Assembly: GCA_013398015.1 (NCBI GenBank)
Contig: VZRR01008003.1
Coordinates: 128,912 to 192,911 of the forward strand
Origin: Oreocharis arfaki
Lineage: Eukaryota > Chordata > Aves > Passeriformes > Paramythiidae
Direction: 5' to 3'
Length of the DNA stretch: 64,000 nucleotides
Made by a program: the position numbers and the translations under genes. This document shows positions 1-10,325 of this stretch, piece by piece; position 1 is the stretch's first letter; each line of letters opens with the position of its first letter. The notes beneath the pieces were generated by a model that was not told where the DNA came from, searched no databases, and saw only the letters and a list, made by a program, of their open reading frames with translations.

Positions 1-525
1 TAGTAGAAAGAATTTAAGTATATCAAATATAAAAAATTGACTTTATAATACTCTTTTAAAAATTGCATTATAGTTTATATATAAATATATATATCTGTAT
101 CTTTATCTATACATACATTGCTTTTCCCCAAAATGAAAGAGAGAAAAGACTGGGAGATGTCAACAAATATAGAATGGGAGATTTCATTCATTTCCAGACA
201 CACATTGCAGTTATCTAATGTTTAACTTTGGGAAGCACAGTGAAAGAATTCTTCAACTCAAAACATGCTTGTTCTGAACATTATACTTAAATTTTTAGTG
301 AGAAGACGACCTTTGCGACCCAACAGTGGCACAACTGTTCTGTTTTTAAAGACTGAAAGAATTAGATATACATAGATGTGACATCACACACACACACACA
401 CACATAATGCTTTGGCAGGACAGAGGAATATTTTCATGACTATTTGGCAACAGTTAGAAAGCACCAAAACCACATGAGTGAGCACATATGTAATTAAAAT
501 ATTCTAGATTTAAACCAAAGACTTA
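1..525 (-). other. NUDT19: NUDT19 3' UTR / downstream region
   Basis: This AT-rich stretch follows the NUDT19 stop codon on the minus strand. It should hold the 3' UTR, but I could not pick a convincing polyadenylation signal. It contains a short CA microsatellite at about 385-404. No coding sequence is visible on either strand. Confidence 0.6.
385..404. repeat. (CA)n microsatellite
   Basis: About ten uninterrupted CA dinucleotides lie in the presumed NUDT19 3' UTR. Confidence 0.9.
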
Positions 526-752
526 TTATAATCTGCTATTGTAATCTGAATTATCACACTTCATCATCAGTGGATTTATATGCTTATATTTTGCTTGAAT
601 ATTAACATAGACAGCAAGATCGTTGATGTTTTTTATTACTATCCTGTGAAATATACCACCCTCTTTCATGAGATCTTCAACCTTCTTATCTGTTGACATA
701 ATAATTTTCTTTTCTCCCGTATAATCTGGATCTTCTGGATATAACTCATCTC
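526..752 (-). CDS. NUDT19: NUDT19 coding exon 3 (last)
   Basis: On the minus strand the acceptor ccccag precedes the exon, which begins by completing a Gly codon and reads DELYPEDPDYTGEKK. It ends NSRL with a TAA stop at 526-528. The C-terminal SRL is a PTS1-type peroxisomal import signal. Confidence 0.92.
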
Positions 753-3700
753 CTGGGGTGGAAAAAAAGATTTAGTTATAGATTGCCAACCTTTTATCAG
801 CCTTCTCATTGAATGACACTGGCAATTTTTTAGGATTTATCAGGACATGTAAATCAGTGGAAATGTATTTTGCAATGAAAAAGTAAATTGCCTCTAAACA
901 GCTTCAGATTTAAAGATACAGCCATAAATTTCTGAAGTATGTCAGTGGCACTGCAGTGCACATTGAATGTTCCAGAGCTCCTGATAATATGCTATTAATA
1001 TGCTATCATCACAGCCTGGGCAGATAGGAGTGTATATAATAGGTGGAGAACACGACAAACACTTTTTCAGGTGTATAAAGAAAGGACTAAGAATAGAAAC
1101 TTCTTGTGTTCTATTTTGTTGAAGAAAACAAATGTTTTGCCATATCAAGACATTATACTTTTGTGCAAGACTGCTAATACACCCCAAATACAGAAATCCT
1201 AGAGGTCAATTGTGACCAAAAAAAAGAAAAAAGGGAAAGCATAATGAAAAGCAAATTTTAAAAAAAGCAGAAAATAATAAATAGTACATGTAGCTTTTCT
1301 TAATACTGCATGTACATGATTATGAAATGAGAGAGACTTAAGTAGGAGAAAGGGCAGGAGGAAGATGACTTAGTGTATGGTTTAGTCTGGTGCCTTACTG
1401 CAGCTGTGAGGTGTGATACTGCAGCTGTGCTTGAATTCCTTGTCCTTACAAAGACAAACTGATAACTGAAGTAAAGGAGAATTCCCACTGGAAAGGACTA
1501 AACAGGAGGAGTTCTAATACATCCTTCAGGTTACACAAAGCTGAAATGCTGGAATTTCTTCACAAATACACATATTATGACAATGATGAGACAATGAGAT
1601 TATGACTAACTAAGAAATAACTGTGCTGTCTGATCCCCTGGCTTGTCTCTGACTGCAGCCACTGTCACAACTGCAGCAAACAAGGCAGAAACAGCACGCA
1701 GTAGGTTGCCTTAAAAGAGTATTTTCCTTACAGTTATGGGTGGTTTATATCATGTGGCTTCAGCACATAGCATTCAGGAGATGCTGTATATTTAGGAGAA
1801 CACTCCAGTGTGCCCTTACCCGGCAGCAGCTGGATGAAGCCATCTGGAGCACTCAGCATCACTGGCATCCAGTGCTCACAGCCCTCGAGAGCGCGCGCGG
1901 AGCTGAACTTCCGTAACTCCCTGAGGGAGGAGAAGTTGCACAGCCTACAGAATTCATAAAACTGAGGTGGAGGAAACCAGATCTCTTGAGACTTTAAGCG
2001 TTCGATGGCTTCTGGAGGTGATGACCACTGGAAGATGAAAACAAGCCTTGAAATAACAGTTTCATCAGCAGATAGAAAGTCTGAGTAACCTGAAAAGTCA
2101 TTTAGCAAGAGAAGTTATACAGCAAAGGAGTTTGCAACAGGCCATATCTTCTGAACACAATAAAACCCATGTATAAACGATACCAAAATAACAACAACAA
2201 AGACATTTTTAAAACTGAAAAACATGAGCAATCTATAAAAGTTACTCCTTTTTTCCCAGTAAGTTTTTATTTTACGTACAGACATGCCAGGATTAGAAAC
2301 TGACATTTGTTTTAGGGGCCCTACTAAAAGATAACTGAAACCAATGGAAAATATTAAACTCAGTGTTACCAGAGGTTGATGCTTTGGTTGATGCTACTGA
2401 TGCTTTGAGAATTAAAAGTACCTCTAAACATCTGCTTCTTAGAAGCACTGTTTTCAGAGCGTGAACACCCAGCTATTCATGCTTATTCTCCATGTTAAAA
2501 CTACTGGTAATCTTTATTTCATCTCACAAGGTGAATTTAATAATATAAATATGTGCATAATCACTTGCAGTAGATTTATGCTGTTATTAACAAAATTACA
2601 ACATGAACTCTTTTGAAAAGAAGGTTTCAGGTACTTTTAAATTTCTGTAGCGAAATTTGTTAAACAAATAAATATACCAGCATGAGTAATACCAAAACTG
2701 TTAGGTAGGCTTTTACAGAACTGCCTGGTTTCTCATGTAGTTCTAACGTGTAATCAAACTTTTCAGAATCCTAGAACAACTAAGGACCCTAATGTACCTG
2801 ACCTTGAGCTCTCTTACAGCTTCATGAAATTGTTACTTTTAAGCACTCAATTAAAAAAAAAAAGATAAAAAATCAAAGCTTCGAAATTTTTCATGGACTA
2901 TTTTATCAACTTTATTACTTAAAATATTCCGACTAACTCCAAAAGACAAAAATTACTAGCATCTCTTGCAGCCCTGGAATATACCTGTACCTACCACATG
3001 GATCTCTCCCTGTATACCGAGTGCTAAGGGCGTGACAACCCTTCACTACATTGCAGAAATAAACGCATCAAAAATGGTATTTGTCATCTGCCTTTGAAAG
3101 AGACAGTAATTCAAGGTGAAAGGCATCTGATGTGACACGGATCATGTAAAACGACCTCACAAAAAACCCTCTCCCGACAGCTGCTGCATCTGCACCTCCG
3201 ATGATGGCGGCAGCTCCAGGAGCGCAGGGTTGAAGAGAACCGTGCAGGTCAAAACTCCCTTCCCTTTCCTCACGTCTTAAGGAGCTTTATCAAGGTGGCT
3301 TTGACTGATCTGGAGAAGAGACAGTTGTGTGGAGACCTCACAGCACCTTCCAGTATCTGAAGGGACTGCAGGGAAGCTGGAAAGGGACTCTCTGACAGGA
3401 ACTGTAGTGACAGGACAGGGAGCAATGGGTACAAATCCAAAGATGGGACTTTTAGGTTAGATAATAGAAGGCAGGTTTTTTTCTGTAAGGGTGGTGGGAC
3501 CCTGGCACAGGGTGCCCAGGGAAGCTGTGGCTGCCCCATCCCTGGAACTGTCCAAGGCCAGGCTGGACATTGGGGCTTGGAGCAACCTAGGATGGTGGAA
3601 GGTGTCCCTGCCCATGGCGGGGGTGGAACAAGATGGGCTTGAAGGTCCATTCCAACCCTTACTATTCTATGACTCTCCGCCTGTTCGACGTGTAAGGGCA

Positions 3701-6024
3701 CCCACTCGGCGGTGTGCCGGAGGCAGGGGCCGTGGGAGAAGGGCTCGGGCAGGAGCGCCCATTCCCATCGCAACACCCACCCGGCCGGGCTGTGCTGCAT
3801 CCCGGGCACCCCCAGCCCCTCTTACCAGGACGGCTGTCACCTCCTGGTCGTCCTGCGAGGCGTGGGGCGGCCTCTCCTCCAGGCAGCACAGGAAGAAAGC
3901 CGTGTCATAGCGGCGGCCGCCGCGGCCGGCCCTGCCCACGGGCGTCAGCCAGTTGCTCCACTCGTGCAGCGCCCAGATGTTGGGCGCGCAGCCCAGGTGC
4001 CGGCACAGCCGCAGGAAGCAGGACGCGTCCTCCCGCACCCGGCGCCGCCACTCCTCGAGCTCGGTGGCGGGCGGAAGGCGCTCGGCGGGCAGCGGCGGGG
4101 CCGGCCCGCGCCCCGGCACCAACAGCAGGATCCCCGCCTCCTCGAAGGTCTCCCTGAGAGCGCAGATGCGGAAGGCGACTTCCCCCGGCAGCGGCGAGCC
4201 CAGGCTCCCCCGGTCGGTGGCGAAGAGCGGGGGGCGGCTGCCGCCGGGCGGCGGCGGCTTCACGGCGCCCAGCCCGCAGTGCGGCGAGGCGGGCANGGAG
4301 CGTAGCCGCCTCCCGCCAGTGCCGCAGCCGCGGGTTCATCTCGGCGAGGCGGAGGGCGCTGGGGCGGCCGGGCGGCACCGCCGCCTGCGCCCCCGGAGGA
4401 GCCACTGCAGCCGCCGGCGCGGGGCGGGACAGCGCCGGGGGAGGGCCGCAGGAGGCGGGCCGGGAGCCGTGATGCCTCGGCCCCCCTCAGCCCTAAGCCG
4501 GTAAGTAGCGGGTGTCCTCAGGGGGCGAAAGCTTAAGGAAATACGGAGGGTTTAATACAGCGATGGCCGGGAGAAACGTGGCGATGGCTTTAAGTGGCTT
4601 GGGAAGCTGTGGTCTGGGGTAGTTCGCGCTTCCTGGGGGTTCACAGCACGGAGCGCATTTACAGCGCCACAAGGTGTAAATGTCGAGGAGCTTCCTCAGA
4701 GCCCAGAATCTTCCGCAGCACAGGTGAAGGGTCTGTGGTTACATTCCCGGGAGTCAGCACGGGGTCAGGAGCCAAGGACTCGGATTTGTGATCGTAATAC
4801 TGCTGCTGACCCGCCAGCTGGCCTCACAGAAATCTGCTTATCTCAATTCCATAGCGAGCCATGCTGACAGCAAAAGTCATTTTAGGTCTGTAGTTAAACG
4901 TGACATTTGACAAGTTGTTTGAATTTGTTCTAGTACACTTCAAAGGGGAAGACTATGAAGAGTTTTAGTTAATTATTACAGAGCTCTTATGTTTTGAGGT
5001 TTTTAAGTACCTTGTTACCTGAAAAAAAAATATTCAGCAAGGTAGCAAGACCTTGAAAAGGTTTTTTGAACCTTTAGGAAACATTTTATTTTGTTAATTG
5101 ATTTTGATTCCTCAATTTTCTTTAATTTGTAATAAATTTAAGCAGAAAAAAGCTGATGACACAAGTTGAGAAGTTTTGTAAGAATGGTGTTTGCATGTAA
5201 TATGGAAAATCCTCCTCCTATCCATAATCCTTCTCTTGCCAGATTGCATTTAGCAAATACCCATATACCTGTAGGTGCTTCTGACAACCTCTCAATTTGA
5301 TTTTATATTTGAGCTTGTGCTTGATGCCTGTGAGATGTGTGTCACTGGAGCTGAAATGAAGTTTAGAAGCAACTAAACCAGTGGGATGCTGGATCACGCC
5401 AATTGACAAACCCAAAGATGACCCTGAGGTGTGCCCAGACACAGCTGGGCCATAAGCTCACCCTGGTGCCAGGCTGCAGTGGGCAGAGCAGGGCAGCCAA
5501 GCCAGCTGATGCTGCAAAAATAAATGGCCAGACAAAAGACAAGCAAGCCTCCCTCTCCTTCCCTTGCTGATCACCGAATATACGAGCAAAGCCAATGACA
5601 TCTTGTTACTNNNNNNNNNNNNNNNNNNNNNNNNNNNNNNNNNNNNNNNNNNNNNNNNNNNNNNNNNNNNNNNNNNNNNNNNNNNNNNNNNNNNNNNNNN
5701 NNNNNNNNNNNNNNNNNNNNNNNNNNNNNNNNNNNNNNNNNNNNNNNNNNNNNNNNNNNNNNNNNNNNNNNNNNNNNNNNNNNNNNNNNNNNNNNNNNNN
5801 NNNNNNNNNNNNNNNNNNNNNNNNNNNNNNNAGAAATCCGCCGGCTCCGCCAGCCCGCCCGGGAACACGTGAGCGCCGGGCATGAAGCCGCTGCGGGAAG
5901 TCCGGCGCAGCAGCAGCAGCTCATAGTCGAAGGGGCCGAGCGGGGAGCGCGGCGGCCGGCCTGGCGTGCCCGCCGCCAGCAGGAGCGTAGCCGCCTCCCG
6001 CCAGTGCCGCAGCCGCGGGTTCAT
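526..6024 (-). CDS. NUDT19: NUDT19, Nudix hydrolase 19 (peroxisomal CoA diphosphatase), three coding exons, exon 1 broken by assembly
   Basis: NUDT19 belongs to the Nudix family. The mammalian enzyme is a peroxisomal hydrolase that cleaves CoA and CoA esters to 3',5'-ADP and (acyl-)phosphopantetheine. Coding exons on the minus strand are 6024-5832, then an assembly break, then 4295-3826 (exon 1), 2027-1820 (exon 2) and 752-526 (exon 3). Phases close: exon 1 to 2 in phase 0, exon 2 to 3 in phase 1. Recognisable segments are the N-terminal GFMPGAHVFPGG, the Nudix core RETFEEAG, the block IWALHEWSNWLTP, and the exon 2 stretch around KSQEIWFPPPQFYE. The protein ends in SRL, a PTS1 peroxisome signal. 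I chose the ATG at 6022-6024 because the protein then begins MNPRLRHW, which aligns with the start of the human protein; an in-frame ATG at 6088-6090 would add 22 residues. About 364 residues are visible, and the family length of about 375 implies that few are missing. The first part of the classical Nudix box is interrupted, as known for this subfamily. Confidence 0.93.
753..1819 (-). other. NUDT19: NUDT19 intron 2
   Basis: This GT-AG intron of 1067 bases (minus-strand donor gtaagg, acceptor ccccag) holds only unremarkable AT-rich sequence. No repeat or second gene was recognised. Confidence 0.8.
1820..2027 (-). CDS. NUDT19: NUDT19 coding exon 2
   Basis: The exon is 208 bases, acceptor cttccag and donor gtaagg on the minus strand. 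It begins WSSPPEAIERLKSQE and ends LLPG. The segment PPPQFYEF followed by RALEGCEHWMP matches the conserved C-terminal half of NUDT19 proteins. Confidence 0.93.
2028..3825 (-). other. NUDT19: NUDT19 intron 1
   Basis: This intron of about 1.8 kb (donor gtaaga, acceptor cttccag on the minus strand) is mostly unique AT-rich sequence. A plus-oriented CR1 fragment lies near its upstream end, about 150 bases from the exon 1 donor. Confidence 0.8.
3283..3676 (+). mobile_element. CR1 LINE 3' fragment
   Basis: The order of segments is that of the avian CR1 3' end. A stretch about a paid-out 'ggagacctcacagcacc' is followed by 'ggtggtgggaccctggcac', 'cagggtgcccagg', 'ggtgtccctgcccatgg' and a terminal 'attctatgac'. 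It is 5'-truncated, as is usual for CR1, and its reading frames are broken, so it encodes nothing. It sits in NUDT19 intron 1, antisense to the gene. Confidence 0.88.
3826..4295 (-). CDS. NUDT19: NUDT19 coding exon 1, 3' part
   Basis: On the minus strand this very GC-rich block reads from a fragment SPHCGLGAVKPPPPGG through the Nudix core RETFEEAGILLL to QEVTAVL at the gtaaga donor. It includes the conserved IWALHEWSNWLTP and YDTAFFLCCLEE segments. It stops abruptly at the single N at 4296. The next sequence (4297 onward) joins out of frame and belongs to a misplaced copy of the gene's 5' end. Confidence 0.92.
4297..5610. repeat. Copy A of a 1314-base near-identical direct duplication, probably an assembly artefact
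   Basis: This segment matches 5982-7295 at a constant offset of 1685 with no indels seen. I found two differences, both A here and G there: 4679 versus 6364, and 4698 versus 6383. It contains the first 43 bases of NUDT19 coding sequence (ATG at 4337-4339, minus strand) plus the promoter and upstream DNA. It is bounded by a lone N at 4296 on the left and by the N run on the right. Those boundaries fit a second haplotype or a collapsed contig end wrongly inserted into exon 1. Confidence 0.92.
5611..5831. other. Assembly gap (221 N) inside NUDT19 exon 1
   Basis: A run of 221 unknown bases interrupts the first coding exon between residues ending EPADF and the resumption at 4295. Alignment by memory with human NUDT19 suggests only one to two dozen residues are really missing, so the N count need not be the true size. 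Confidence 0.98.
5832..6024 (-). CDS. NUDT19: NUDT19 coding exon 1, 5' part
   Basis: On the minus strand this encodes the first 64 residues, starting MNPRLRHWREAATLLLAAG and containing the hydrophobic DYELLLLRR strand and GFMPGAHVFPGG, the usual start of the NUDT19 Nudix fold. It runs into the gap after EPADF. The frame is open back to an upstream ATG at 6088-6090, which is less likely because the human protein starts at the equivalent of the later Met. Confidence 0.9.
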
Positions 6025-6260
6025 CTCGGCGAGGCGGAGGGCGCTGGGGCGGCCGGGCGGCACCGCCGCCTGCGCCCCCGGAGGAGCCACTGCAGCCGCC
6101 GGCGCGGGGCGGGACAGCGCCGGGGGAGGGCCGCAGGAGGCGGGCCGGGAGCCGTGATGCCTCGGCCCCCCTCAGCCCTAAGCCGGTAAGTAGCGGGTGT
6201 CCTCAGGGGGCGAAAGCTTAAGGAAATACGGAGGGTTTAATACAGCGATGGCCGGGAGAA
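5832..6260 (-). promoter_or_regulatory. NUDT19: NUDT19 CpG-rich promoter / 5' end
   Basis: CpG density is high across exon 1 and the DNA just upstream of it, and falls away after about 6260. This is the usual pattern for a housekeeping-type promoter without a clear TATA box. I cannot place the transcription start exactly. The same sequence appears in the duplicate at about 4297-4575. Confidence 0.6.
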
Positions 6261-7295
6261 ACGTGGCGATGGCTTTAAGTGGCTTGGGAAGCTGTGGTCT
6301 GGGGTAGTTCGCGCTTCCTGGGGGTTCACAGCACGGAGCGCATTTACAGCGCCACAAGGTGTAGATGTCGAGGAGCTTCCTCGGAGCCCAGAATCTTCCG
6401 CAGCACAGGTGAAGGGTCTGTGGTTACATTCCCGGGAGTCAGCACGGGGTCAGGAGCCAAGGACTCGGATTTGTGATCGTAATACTGCTGCTGACCCGCC
6501 AGCTGGCCTCACAGAAATCTGCTTATCTCAATTCCATAGCGAGCCATGCTGACAGCAAAAGTCATTTTAGGTCTGTAGTTAAACGTGACATTTGACAAGT
6601 TGTTTGAATTTGTTCTAGTACACTTCAAAGGGGAAGACTATGAAGAGTTTTAGTTAATTATTACAGAGCTCTTATGTTTTGAGGTTTTTAAGTACCTTGT
6701 TACCTGAAAAAAAAATATTCAGCAAGGTAGCAAGACCTTGAAAAGGTTTTTTGAACCTTTAGGAAACATTTTATTTTGTTAATTGATTTTGATTCCTCAA
6801 TTTTCTTTAATTTGTAATAAATTTAAGCAGAAAAAAGCTGATGACACAAGTTGAGAAGTTTTGTAAGAATGGTGTTTGCATGTAATATGGAAAATCCTCC
6901 TCCTATCCATAATCCTTCTCTTGCCAGATTGCATTTAGCAAATACCCATATACCTGTAGGTGCTTCTGACAACCTCTCAATTTGATTTTATATTTGAGCT
7001 TGTGCTTGATGCCTGTGAGATGTGTGTCACTGGAGCTGAAATGAAGTTTAGAAGCAACTAAACCAGTGGGATGCTGGATCACGCCAATTGACAAACCCAA
7101 AGATGACCCTGAGGTGTGCCCAGACACAGCTGGGCCATAAGCTCACCCTGGTGCCAGGCTGCAGTGGGCAGAGCAGGGCAGCCAAGCCAGCTGATGCTGC
7201 AAAAATAAATGGCCAGACAAAAGACAAGCAAGCCTCCCTCTCCTTCCCTTGCTGATCACCGAATATACGAGCAAAGCCAATGACATCTTGTTACT
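5982..7295. repeat. Copy B of the 1314-base duplication (authentic locus copy)
   Basis: This copy continues on both sides into sequence that makes sense. To the left it reads on into NUDT19 exon 1 in frame, and to the right past 7295 into unique DNA. Copy A has an N or N run at each end. Copy B is therefore taken as the true location. Confidence 0.88.
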
Positions 7296-7938
7296 CGAGC
7301 TGCCCCTTTTCTCTCTAATTTAATCCTTTTTGCTCATCACTAATTACCACCTTAGGCTGTGGAAGCACAAGGCCCATTAATGTGCCTGTCTTCTACTAGA
7401 AGGCACTTTGAACCTAAAACCAAGACATTCACCTTGGTATTTGACTTTTGTGCTCTTTGTGTAGTTAACTATTTTACTGTGTTAAGTATACATCTTGTTA
7501 GGAATGTGCTTTGTCTAAAAGCTGCTTTACTGGTGAAATATTAGTAAACTACTGAGATTTTTCAAGATTTAACATCCAATGAGCTTGATGGCTGATCAAA
7601 AAGATTTAGGGTCCATTATGTCAGATCGTTTTAGCATAAAGGCACTTTAAGTAGAAAGTACTCGTGTACCAATAATAAATGGTGTCACTTTCAAATCAGA
7701 TATAATACCAGCACATATACGAAACTGTCTTACTATGGCAAAAATGCGATGTCTGATAGCCCTGGAACATTGTTTCAGAATGTATCTAGGAAAATCTGGT
7801 ACTGGAGAATCGCAATGATTACAGTGTTAGCTTAAATTTCTAAACAGAATGTTTGTTTGTTTGTTTTTTATCTAGGACAGTCTAAAGTCTCACAACTGCT
7901 AATATGTAAAGCAGGGAGACCCTGGCAAACAAGGCATA

Positions 7939-8390
7939 GGATCATGGAATGGTCTGGGTTGTAGGGGACCTTAAAGATAACCTGGTTCCCCCCTCTGTCA
8001 TGGGCAGGGACACCTTCCACTATCCCAGGTTGCTCCAAGCTCCAATGTCCAGCCTGGCCTTGGACACTTCCAGAGATCCAGGGGCAGCCACAGCTGCTCT
8101 GGGCACCCTGTGCCAGGGCTTCACCACCCTCACAGGGAACAATTTTTTCCTAATATCCTATCAAAATCTGCTCTCTGTCAGTTTGATGCCATTCCCCCTT
8201 GTCACTCCATCCTTTGTAAATAGTCTCCATCTTTCTTGCAGGCTCCCTTCAGGCACTGGAAGGCCACAGTTAGGTCACCCTGAAGCTACTCTTCTCCTGG
8301 CTGAACAATCCCAATTCTCTCAGCCTTTCCTTATAGCAGAGTGCTTTATCCCTCTGATCAACTTGGTGGCCTCCTCTGGTTTCATTGGCA
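7939..8390 (-). mobile_element. CR1 LINE 3' fragment (reverse orientation)
   Basis: Starting at 'catggaatggtctgggttg' and followed by 'gggcagggacaccttccac', 'tggccttggacacttccag' and 'ctgtgccagggcttcacca', this is the reverse complement of a CR1 3' end. Frames are broken and it is 5'-truncated. Confidence 0.88.
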
Positions 8391-10185
8391 TCCACTGGTA
8401 TTAAACCTCATGGGTCTGGTTCCGTAGGCATTCTTGCAGGGGAGTGGAAATGGGATGTGTGGCACAATGCTGCTGTCTGCAGCCTCACACACACAGAATG
8501 CCAGGGTTGGCCTAGAGCTGCAGTGCTGGTGTTACAGCTCTGTTCAGGACTAGAGCTCACCATCCAGAGCAGTCCTTTGGGCCCAAAGACAGCCAAGTGT
8601 AAGCTGAGGTAAACTGTCTTTCCTGCTCCTGTTGCTGCATTTTTCCACACAGTTCTGGAGTATATAAGGCACCTGTTCTGCTTAAGAAGGTGCCATTTCT
8701 TACCTGAGGGTCAGCTGGCAATTTTTTTTCTTCCTTTCAGTATTGTCTTAGGAAGAGTAGTTCAATATCCATTCCCTGCAAAGCTGAAGTCATCTCATGT
8801 GAAATTCCAGGAGAACGTGAGTCTTTAACTGGCCCAGTTATCAAGACCAGAGGTGGCAGGAGGTTCTGAGGATGAACACTCAAACTGTGTGAGCAAGGAT
8901 AAAGGATGCAAAGGGATGTTTTGCCCCCTTCCAGTTTCCTGCTAAGAAAGGCAAAAGATGAGCTCTTTGAGTGTGTATCTGCCCCCTCAAAGCTATAGCT
9001 GACCTGCTGGAGGTAGCTCACATGAATATAGAACAAGTCTTAAAGGCAAATTAGGTGTAAAGTTATCTATAGAGCATATTTCATCTCCAACTTAGATGAT
9101 TTTTTCTTCAATATATTCTGCTAGAATGCAGAGCTCATCTCACTTGCACTTAAAATTTCTATAGCCTTATGAGTGATTTCAGAAAAAAATAGAAAATCTG
9201 AGAAAATCTATTACTAATCCTAAACCAAGCAGCCCAGTTTATTACATTACTGTGTGGAAGGATTCCGGCACAAGGACATTACGCTTCAAGGGCCAGTTGT
9301 AGGCTGGGAATACAGGGCACTTCATTGTGGAGAGAAGTCTCCCCTTAGCAGGAATTAGCTAGATACATGTGTGACACTCAGTCAAATGTAACAGAAGGCT
9401 GAAGAGTCAGAGATCCCCTCCAAATTAAATATTTTTTTAAAAAAAGAAAAAAAAGGTATTTTTGCTAAAACTTTAAGAATTCAGCTGTCTTTCATTCTTC
9501 TTGTATGCCAGAACATAAAACTGTTTACCTAATGGACCCCAAATACTTTTGTATTTCAAGTTGTTTTCAAAACCAGATTGTGTTGTATTGAAAAAAAAAA
9601 AAAAACAACCCTTCTGAGTGATGCAAAAGTTGCATCAAATGAAATACCATAAAATTATTGCACTGATAATAATTCTTTGTGGCATCATATTTCAGCAATG
9701 AAGAGGTTACTTCAGCATTTTTGTCTATACTTCAGTTACAGCTTACAAGAAAAAGGAAGCATAAATTTGTTTTTAAAAAAAGGTTCAGGTCACTAGATAT
9801 ATAGAAATGATTGTTAGATTAACTTTCTGGGGGTTTTTTGTATGTGGTTAGAATACTTAGCAATAAAATTACTTCATTCCTCCTGTTACATCACTGCATA
9901 AATTATTTTGCCCAGACAGGTCAGTGCAGATCTCACCACTGTAATAATTAATTTCAGATGAAAAACAAGGTCCACCAATATTTCATAATTTAATTTAGTT
10001 TGCATGCAATCCTGTGAGTTGGAGATGACTATTCTAAGTCAGTTCTTGGTTTAATTTAGATGCATCTTTGTCCCCATGCAGATGTAATCTCTACAATATT
10101 GAATTGTGACAATTTCCAGTATCAAAAAATGCAGAGATTTCACTAGGCTTGTCTACTGCTTCTTAAATGGGCTTATTTTACAGTA

Positions 10186-10325
10186 TTGTAGAATCACAAA
10201 ATTATTTAGGTTGGAAAAAAACCCCAAGATCATTTGGTCCAACCACAAACCCAGCACTGCCAAGTCCACCACTAAACCATGTCCCCAGGTGCCACATCAC
10301 ATCTTTTAATTGCCTCCAGCTATTT
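10186..10325 (-). mobile_element. Short CR1-like 3' fragment (reverse orientation)
   Basis: The segment around 'atttaggttggaaaaaaac' and 'ccagcactgccaagtccac', with 'catgtccccaggtgccaca', matches the reverse complement of the last ~130 bases of a CR1 subfamily different from the other copies here. Confidence 0.8.

Noticed and set aside
4297..4340. A second NUDT19 gene or promoter
   Set aside because: Only the first 43 coding bases are present, the frame breaks at the N, and the whole segment is a near-identical copy of the real 5' end. It is best explained as an assembly error.
3491..4504. Long open frames on the plus strand opposite NUDT19 exon 1
   Set aside because: They are GC-rich antisense shadows with repetitive Arg/Pro/Ala composition and no recognisable domain.
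5458..6090. A 210-residue open frame across the N run
   Set aside because: Its middle is made of unknown bases. Only the part before the gap is NUDT19 coding sequence, and the part after it is non-coding upstream DNA of the misplaced copy.
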